A stretch of DNA of 64,000 nt. Source: Mycobacterium sp. SM1 (GTDB taxonomy: Bacteria > Actinomycetota > Actinomycetes > Mycobacteriales > Mycobacteriaceae). A program made the position numbers and the translations under genes. Under the pieces are notes generated by a model. It was given only the letters and a program-made list of their open reading frames with translations, was not told the origin of the DNA and did no database searches. Shown here in pieces: positions 56,339 through 64,000 of the stretch. The stretch covers positions 1,922,001-1,986,000 of the forward strand of contig NZ_JAFLNH010000001.1 of NCBI RefSeq assembly GCF_018361265.1. The letters are read 5' to 3'. Position 1 is the first letter of the stretch; each line of letters starts with the position of its first letter.

Positions 56339-57823
56339 GTGGACTCATCGCCCTATGACGCCATCATCGTGGGCGCCGGCTTCGGCGGCATCGGCGCGGC
56401 GATCCAGCTGAACCGGCTCGGCTACGACAACCTCGTCATCCTCGAGCGCGAGGCCGACCTCGGTGGGACCTGGCACGTCAACCGCTATCCCGGTCTGGCC
56501 GTCGACATCCCGTCGACCACCTATTCCTACTGGTTTGAGCCCAATCCGTACTGGTCACGGCTGTTCGCGCCGGGTCCCGAACTCAAGCGCTACGCCGAAC
56601 ACGTCGCCGACAAATACGACGTGCGCCACTACATGCGGTTCAACACGGCGGTGGAAGCTGCCCGCTGGGACGAGGACGCCCAGCTGTGGCTGGTCGCGCT
56701 GGCCGGCGGTGAAACGCTGAGTGCACGTATCCTGATCACCGCGACCGGCTTCCTGTCCCAGCCGCACACCCCCGACATCCCGGGTATCGCCAGCTTCTCC
56801 GGCAAGGTCGTCCACACCACCGCGTGGGACGACGGCTACAGCTTCCAAGGCCGCCGCGTCGGGCTCATCGGCACCGGCGCCACCGCCGTACAACTGGTCC
56901 CCGAACTGGCTAAACAGGCCGCCGACCTCACGGTTTACCAGCGCACGGCGATCCATGTGGTGCCCAAGATCGACTTCGCCATCCCGGTATGGCTGCAGCG
57001 GGTGTTCGCCCGGGTCCCACCGGTGCACCGCGCATTTCGCTGGGTTACCGACACCCTCTTCGAGTTGATGACGGTGACCGGTGTGCTGCACTACCGGCAG
57101 TTTCGCCGGCTGAACATTGCCGCAGCGGATCTGGCCAAGATCAACCGGTTCATTCACATCCGCGACAAGGAGTTGCGGCGCAAGCTGACTCCCGATTACG
57201 ACTTCGGCTGCAAGCGGCCTACCTGGTCCAACAGCTACTACCGGGCTTTCACCAAACCGCACGTGCATCTGCAGACCAACGCGATCCTGCGGATCGAGCC
57301 GGACGGGATCGTCACCGCCGACGGGCACAAGACCGTGATCGACACTTTGGTGCTGGCCACCGGATTCGATTTATGGGAGGCCAACTTCCCGGCCTTCGAA
57401 ATCGTTGGGCGGGAAGGCCGAAATCTGGGAAAGTGGTGGCGCGAGAATCGGTTCCAGGCCTACCAGGGTCTGTCCATCCCGTATTTTCCAAACTACCTGA
57501 GCTTGGCCAGCCCCTACGGCTTTTCCGGACTGTCATTCTTCAACACCATGGAATACCAGATGCGGCACATGGACCGGCTGTTGGGTGAGGTAAAACGAAG
57601 GGGAGCAACCGTATTCGAGGTAACCGAGGAAGCCAACGCCCGCTTCCTGGACCGGGTGACCAAACTTCTGGACGACTCGGTGTTCTACGCCGGTGACTGT
57701 GCCACGTCGCGATCTTACTATTTCAACCGCAGCGGTGAGGCTGCGCTGCTGCGGCCCACGTCGACGCGCAACGCGGTGCGCGAAGGCTCGACCTTCCCGT
57801 TGAGTGATTACGCATTTGCGTAA
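56339..57823 (+). CDS. Baeyer-Villiger-type flavin monooxygenase (Rv0892/EthA-like)
   Basis: A 494-residue FAD/NADPH oxygenase. Two dinucleotide folds: IIVGAGFGGIGAAIQLNRLG for FAD and VGLIGTGATAVQLVPELAKQ for NADPH. Between them is the Baeyer-Villiger signature FSGKVVHTTAWDDG (FxGxxxHxxxWD), then LVLATGFDLWEANFPAFEIV. It oxidises ketones or related compounds; some relatives in M. tuberculosis activate thioamide drugs. The GTG at 56339 begins VDSSPYDAIIVG; the open frame further upstream is not family sequence. It probably has its own promoter in 56280-56338 (GGTACAGTATCGT). Its M. tuberculosis counterpart is, as I recall, elsewhere, so this position differs. Confidence 0.9.
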   Translation: MDSSPYDAIIVGAGFGGIGAAIQLNRLGYDNLVILEREADLGGTWHVNRYPGLAVDIPSTTYSYWFEPNPYWSRLFAPGPELKRYAEHVADKYDVRHYMRFNTAVEAARWDEDAQLWLVALAGGETLSARILITATGFLSQPHTPDIPGIASFSGKVVHTTAWDDGYSFQGRRVGLIGTGATAVQLVPELAKQAADLTVYQRTAIHVVPKIDFAIPVWLQRVFARVPPVHRAFRWVTDTLFELMTVTGVLHYRQFRRLNIAAADLAKINRFIHIRDKELRRKLTPDYDFGCKRPTWSNSYYRAFTKPHVHLQTNAILRIEPDGIVTADGHKTVIDTLVLATGFDLWEANFPAFEIVGREGRNLGKWWRENRFQAYQGLSIPYFPNYLSLASPYGFSGLSFFNTMEYQMRHMDRLLGEVKRRGATVFEVTEEANARFLDRVTKLLDDSVFYAGDCATSRSYYFNRSGEAALLRPTSTRNAVREGSTFPLSDYAFA

Positions 57824-57947
57824 GTGAACGCCTCGCTTACGTGCGGTTCGACACGGTGAAACCGAAACCCAAACTGCGCAACGGGACGCTATATGAGTGG
57901 GTCAGCAAAACAGGCACGGCGCGACGGTCGGCGGATCACAGCCGCAC

Positions 57948-59423
57948 CTATGGGCGCATCGGTGCGCGGTTGCGTTTATCGTGTGGCGGAACGCCGTTGA
58001 CCCCGGTGATGGACTGGGCGTAGGTTCCGACGGCAAACGCGACGCCGGAACCCATGACGGCCAGGGCGTCACGGTTAATGTTGTCAACCGTGTCACGGGC
58101 GTTGTGGTAGTTGGGGTCGAAGGCGGCCCCGGGCTTGCCGCCCCACAGCCGGGCCTGCGCGGCGGTTTTCTGTTGCGACGCGCCAGTGGTCATGCCGCCG
58201 ATCGGCACACCTGCTATCAGAAATGGCCGGTAGTCGGCTTTGGTGGTCAACGGCATGTCGGCGGGCCGCTTGCCGGCCAGGTTCAAATAGCCCGCCAGGG
58301 TCCGTTCGATACCGGCCGAGCCCTCGGGCACGTCTTGGGGCGCAACACCGGAGCCCGGGGGACCGGACTGGTCGCCGTCGTCGGTGAAGAACCCCGCATT
58401 GGGTGAGCCCAGCATGTCGAAGTTCAGGTACAGCGCGATGTCGTTGAGCTGGCTGCGGTTCAAACCGAACACATAGTCCAGGGAGCCATTGATGCCCTCC
58501 TCCTCGGCGCCCCAGAACGCGAACCGGACCGCGTTGGTCACCGCCGGCTTCGGGCCCAGCTGCAGCGCCGTCTCCAGCACCGCGGCCACCCCCGACCCGT
58601 TGTCGTTGATGCCCGGGCTATCGTGGGCGCTGTCGAGGTGCGCACCGACCATCACCACATCCGTTGTCGAGCCGGTCTTGGTTTGTGCCAATACGTTTCG
58701 GGAGGTGATCTTGATGGTTTCGGTGTCCAGGATGAGCCGGACCGGTCCGCTGGCGTGCCGCAGGGCGCTGCCACCGTCGATGCCGACAACCGCGACCGGA
58801 ACGGTGAGCTGATTGTAGTAGCCGGGGTTGAACAGTTTGGGTGGCGCGCCGCGGCTGCCGGGTTCACTGACCACGACCAACGCAATGGCCCCCTTGGCCA
58901 CCGCTGCGTTCTGTTTGTCGACGACGGAGCAGTTGGTGTCGTCGGTCACGGCGATCGCGTTTTTGGCCGCAGCGCTTCGGTAATCGCTCGCGGCGCACCC
59001 GGATGGCCGCGCGGGCAGCACCACCGGCCCGTCAAGGCCCCCGGGTGGGGTGCGCACCAGCAGCGAAGCCTGATCCACGGGATAGCTGCGGCCATCGACG
59101 CTGACCATTGGCTTTCCCGGCGACGCGGTATACAACCGGTCGAACTGCGGCGTGGAAACCTCGAATCCCTTACCGCGTAGCGTTTTCACCACATAGTCAA
59201 CGCTGGCGTCATAACCGGGCGTGCCCTCGGCGCGGTTTCCCTTGTTGGTGTTGGCGATGTCCTGTAAGGCACGCAAATGTGTGGCCATCGCATCCGCAGT
59301 CACCTTGGCGGCCAGGGCGTAACCCAGGCCGGCCGGAGCTGTCGACGGCCCAGCATGCGACGCGCATGCCGTCACCAGCGCAGCCAGCGCCAGCGCCACC
59401 GCACCCGGCCGAGTGATCATCAC
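57948..59423 (-). CDS. LpqL-type lipoprotein aminopeptidase, second copy (M28 family)
   Basis: A 491-residue exported zinc peptidase. A lipobox (ALVTAC, Cys about 20) marks a lipoprotein. An inserted PA domain lies at about 130-250 (AIAVTDDTNCSVVDKQNAAV, AKGAIALVVVSE). M28 zinc ligands and catalytic residues are intact: MVGAHLDSAHDSPGINDNGS (His, Asp), FAFWGAEEEGINGS (Glu-Glu), LYLNFDMLGSPN (Asp) and PNYHNARDTVDNIN (His). It overlaps the first copy by 4 bases (ATGA). It looks like a duplicate of lpqL; H37Rv has one lpqL, as I recall. Confidence 0.9.
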   Translation of the reverse strand: MMITRPGAVALALAALVTACASHAGPSTAPAGLGYALAAKVTADAMATHLRALQDIANTNKGNRAEGTPGYDASVDYVVKTLRGKGFEVSTPQFDRLYTASPGKPMVSVDGRSYPVDQASLLVRTPPGGLDGPVVLPARPSGCAASDYRSAAAKNAIAVTDDTNCSVVDKQNAAVAKGAIALVVVSEPGSRGAPPKLFNPGYYNQLTVPVAVVGIDGGSALRHASGPVRLILDTETIKITSRNVLAQTKTGSTTDVVMVGAHLDSAHDSPGINDNGSGVAAVLETALQLGPKPAVTNAVRFAFWGAEEEGINGSLDYVFGLNRSQLNDIALYLNFDMLGSPNAGFFTDDGDQSGPPGSGVAPQDVPEGSAGIERTLAGYLNLAGKRPADMPLTTKADYRPFLIAGVPIGGMTTGASQQKTAAQARLWGGKPGAAFDPNYHNARDTVDNINRDALAVMGSGVAFAVGTYAQSITGVNGVPPHDKRNRAPMRP

Positions 59424-60919
59424 TTGGTGAGCACGTGTCTGGTACGGTCCTCCCGGGGCGGAACGCCGTTGCGGCCGCTGAGATCCTGGGCGTACAACCC
59501 GACCGCGTAGGCGGCGCCGCCACCGAGGATGCCAAGCGGTGTGCGGTCGATGTGGTCGAGGGTGTCGGTCTTCTTGTGATAGTTGGGGTCGAACGGCTCG
59601 TCAGCGGTTCCGCCCCAGAGCTTGGCTTGTTCTGCAGACTTCTTCGCCTCCGCGCCGGAGAACAGCCCCCCGGAGGGAATGCCCGCCACGGTGAATCCGT
59701 CGTAGTCCGAACGACCGTCAAAGGCGGTGTCCTGCGCGACCTTACCCGCCGACTTCAGATAGGCGACAAGTGTGCGCTCGATACCGGCTGAGCCTTCGGG
59801 CACCACCGGCTCACCACGCTGGTCCGGTGGCATCGACAGGTCACCGTCATAGGTGAAATAGCCGGGGTTGGGCGAGGCCAGCATGTCGAAATTCAGATAT
59901 AGCGCAATGTCTTTGAGCGCCTCGACGTCGAGCGATTCGACGTATTTGCGTGACCCGATGAGCCCGAGTTCCTCCGCGCCCCAGAAACCGAATCGCACCG
60001 CGTTGTGCACCCGTGGTGAGCTGCCCAGCTGCACCGCGGTTTCCAGCACAGCAGCGACCCCAGAGCCGTCGTCGTTGATGCCCGGCCCCTCGGGCACGCT
60101 GTCCAGGTGCGCCCCCGCCATCACCACGTCGGACGTCGACCCGGTCTTGGTCTGGGCGATCACATTGCGGGCCTGAAACGTTTGGGTGCTCGCGTTGAGT
60201 TTGACGGTGGTGGGCCCGGGGTGTGCGCGCAACTGGGCTCCGTCGGCTCTGGTGACACTGACCACCGGGATCTTGACGTCAGAGTTCTCGCCCAGGGTGC
60301 CGCCCATCTCCTTCTCGTCGACGTTGTCGGCGACGATCAACGCCACCGCGCCGCGCTGCGCCGCGGCCTCCTCCTTCTGGAGAAACGGGCAGGTGCCGCG
60401 GTCGACCAGCACGACCGCGCCGCGCACCGGCAGCCCGTCGTAGTCGGACGCGGTGCAACCCGGGCTGTCCTCGACGGGCGCGGCCACCAGCGGGCCACTC
60501 ACCCCCGCGGCCGGGGTAGCGGGGCTGAACTCCAGCGCACGCGCGTCCAGGGTTTTGTCGGCGACGGTTACCGAGCCTTTCTCCGCGTGAAACACCCGGG
60601 CCTGAAACTCCGGGGTCTGCACGTCGAAACCGGCGCCCCGCAGGGTTTTCACCACATAGTCGACGGTGGCGTCATAGCCCGGGGTGCCCACCGCTCGGGT
60701 GCCGTTGTTGGCGTTGGCGATGTCTTGCAGTTTCGACAAGTGCGCCATCATGGCGTCGGTGCTGACCCGGTTGCGCAACGCGGTGGCGAAGTCGGCGGCA
60801 GCCGCTTTTTCCGTGACCGGCCGCGACGGCACGGACCGATCAACACAGCCAGCGGCCAGAAACACGGTGACCGCGACCGCGGTGACCGTCCTCAGCGTCG
60901 TTCTCGAGTTTTTCACCAT
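59420..60919 (-). CDS. lpqL: lipoprotein aminopeptidase LpqL (M28 family)
   Basis: A 499-residue lipoprotein peptidase, close to the length of LpqL of M. tuberculosis. Signal and lipobox: VTAVAVTVFLAAGC. A PA insert (VRGAVVLVDRGTCPFLQKEE) is followed by the M28 core: MAGAHLDSVPEGPGINDDGS (His, Asp), FGFWGAEELGLIGSRKYV (Glu-Glu), LYLNFDMLASPNPGYFT (Asp) and PNYHKKTDTLDHID (His). It removes N-terminal residues from peptides outside the membrane. The ATG at 60919 starts MVKNSRTT. It overlaps the second copy, so both form one operon. Confidence 0.93.
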   Translation of the reverse strand: MVKNSRTTLRTVTAVAVTVFLAAGCVDRSVPSRPVTEKAAAADFATALRNRVSTDAMMAHLSKLQDIANANNGTRAVGTPGYDATVDYVVKTLRGAGFDVQTPEFQARVFHAEKGSVTVADKTLDARALEFSPATPAAGVSGPLVAAPVEDSPGCTASDYDGLPVRGAVVLVDRGTCPFLQKEEAAAQRGAVALIVADNVDEKEMGGTLGENSDVKIPVVSVTRADGAQLRAHPGPTTVKLNASTQTFQARNVIAQTKTGSTSDVVMAGAHLDSVPEGPGINDDGSGVAAVLETAVQLGSSPRVHNAVRFGFWGAEELGLIGSRKYVESLDVEALKDIALYLNFDMLASPNPGYFTYDGDLSMPPDQRGEPVVPEGSAGIERTLVAYLKSAGKVAQDTAFDGRSDYDGFTVAGIPSGGLFSGAEAKKSAEQAKLWGGTADEPFDPNYHKKTDTLDHIDRTPLGILGGGAAYAVGLYAQDLSGRNGVPPREDRTRHVLTK

Positions 60920-61129
60920 CGGGCCCAGGTTAGACGCCACCGCTGAGTCGGTCAGACATCTCGCCGATCAACGCACCTCAGGCGGCTTCCGGCTACCGCG
61001 GCCAACCCGGCCAAGGGCGGTTGATCCGTCTTACATGCCCTGGACGGCAGTGGACGTGATGATGGTGAAGGACGAGGTCCGGATTCTGGGTGATTAACCC
61101 CCTTTGATGGCGCTCACGATCACGATCGC

Positions 61130-62985
<1,856 letters not shown>

Positions 62986-62989
<4 letters not shown>

Positions 62990-64000
62990 CGATGCGTTCC
63001 CACTGAAACGAGTTCGGACACAATCTGTTCGGCGGTCCACGGTGCCAGCAGAAAACCGGAGCGGCCATGGCCGGCGGCGACCAGGGTGCGGGCGTCCAAC
63101 CGCTGCACCAGCGGAAGGTTATCCGGGGTCATCGGGCGCAGCCCGGCGGCGCATTCAGCCAGCTCATACTCTCCTAGCCCGGGCAGCACCGCGCAGGCGT
63201 CGTCGAGCAGGTCACGCACACCCAAGACGGTTGGCGCGGTGTCGCGGCCATGCTCATACTGGGTGGCACCGACAACCATCCCGTCGGCACGGGGCACCAA
63301 GTAGACTTGCCGCCCGTGGACTCGGGCGCGAATTACCCGCTGCGGCACCGGCATAGCGCCTTTTCGCCAGCGCAGCCGTAGCGCCTCACCCTTCACCGGC
63401 CGAATCGGCAGGCCGGGCCACAACGCCGGTGCGTCGATACCATTGGCGATCACGACCGCGTCAGCGTCGACTAAAGACAGGTCGGCTACCGGTGGCGCCC
63501 ACGTGACGGCGAGCCGCTCGCAGGCCATGCTCAGCGCCTCAAGCACCGCACGGTTATCCACCGCGAGTTCGGTGGGAGCCCGAAAGCCGTGCCGGATGCC
63601 TGGGGCCAGCAGTGGCTCCACATCCCGGGCGGATGACTCCCAAATCACCGGGTGACCTTGGGCGGACAACCAGTCCGCGACCGTCCGCAGATCGGCGATA
63701 TCGGCGGAGTCGACGCCCACCACCAGCGACTCGCGGGCGGCGATGACCTGCGGCGGGAGCCCTTCTAGAAAGCGGCCTTGGCGCCACAGCCGCAGCGACT
63801 CCAGCCCCAGGCGCAGCAGTCGCTCTTCACCAGGCCACCCCTCGCTGTGCGGGGCCAGCATGCCGCCCGCCACCCAGGAGGCACCGTGCTCGCCGGTGCG
63901 ATGCACCCGCACCGACCAGCCGGCCTGGGCGGCCCGGCGCGCCACCGACAACCCGATGACACCCCCGCCGATCACAGCCAAAGACCCCGCCGAGTCCGCT
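62986..64000 (-). CDS. thiO: glycine oxidase ThiO, 5' end cut by the window edge
   Basis: An FAD-dependent amine oxidase that makes iminoglycine for the thiazole of thiamine. The FAD fold LAVIGGGVIGLSVARRAAQA is 7 to 12 residues from the window edge, and the frame stays open to position 64000 (ADSAGSLAVIGGG). The true start is probably just outside, since a TTG at 63981 is the only internal option. Other parts: GASWVAGGMLAPHSEGW, NGIDAPALWPGLPIRPVKGE, YLVPRADGMVVGATQYEHG, ECAAGLRPMTPDNLPLVQRL and AAGHGRSGFLLAPWT near the C terminus. It overlaps thiS. Confidence 0.93.

Overview
This window is a stretch of high-GC (roughly two thirds G+C) actinobacterial chromosome that I read as a slow-growing, probably non-tuberculous, Mycobacterium. 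The evidence is a dense set of genes with recognisable M. tuberculosis counterparts: fba, purA, metZ, lpdC, MmpS/MmpL, groEL2, moeA2, psd, pssA, a PPE gene, sodC, virR, def, xthA, ctpH, thiC, thiD, lpqL, thiG, thiS and thiO. Locus names such as Rv0363c are from memory of the H37Rv map, not from a search.

Layout. 1-7133: end of a DedA gene, fba, a membrane protein (Rv0361-like), a DUF3151 gene, a frameshifted GNAT gene, a remnant of a cation-diffusion-facilitator gene, an M50 protease, an Rv0358-like gene and purA. 7207-11399: a vapBC toxin-antitoxin pair, a divergent purT homologue, a rhodanese, a 51-bp tandem array and metZ. 11400-13360: an IS1380-like insertion. 13508-20190: a Tat-type glycosidase, small mycobacterial proteins, lpdC and an S9 peptidase. 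20281-29440: two different IS607-type elements (serine recombinase plus TnpB plus hairpin-rich 3' ends) on either side of an mmpS/mmpL operon and a membrane protein. 29444-45110: DinB, an amidohydrolase, an Rv0441c-like gene, groEL2 with two CIRCE operators, moeA2-psd-pssA, a PPE gene under an apparent M-box Mg2+ riboswitch, the Rv0434-Rv0433-sodC-virR-Rv0430 run, def-GNAT and a decayed group II intron. 45142-64000: xthA, the giant P-type ATPase ctpH, two decayed membrane-protein genes, a TPP riboswitch with thiC-thiD-hydrolase, a Baeyer-Villiger-type monooxygenase, two tandem LpqL-type aminopeptidases, an SGNH hydrolase and thiG-thiS-thiO.

How the parts work together. Thiamine synthesis is split into thiC-thiD (pyrimidine branch, TPP-riboswitch controlled) and thiO-thiS-thiG (thiazole branch), about 7 kb apart and on opposite strands. 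psd and pssA form a phosphatidylethanolamine unit. metZ makes homocysteine. groEL2 is under HrcA/CIRCE-type control and faces a near-perfect bidirectional terminator.

Most noteworthy: the 51-bp array before metZ, which repeats a complete Shine-Dalgarno-plus-ATG module; the M-box upstream of a PPE gene with a short ORF between; the twin IS607/TnpB elements with candidate omega-RNA ends; the PurT homologue lacking substrate-binding motifs; tandem repeats that extend an SGNH hydrolase; and a fresh-looking 13-bp duplication that breaks a membrane-protein gene. Gene order differs from H37Rv at the purA/vapBC/purT and metZ/IS1380/lpdC junctions, so this is a rearranged region. No tRNA, rRNA or CRISPR array was seen.
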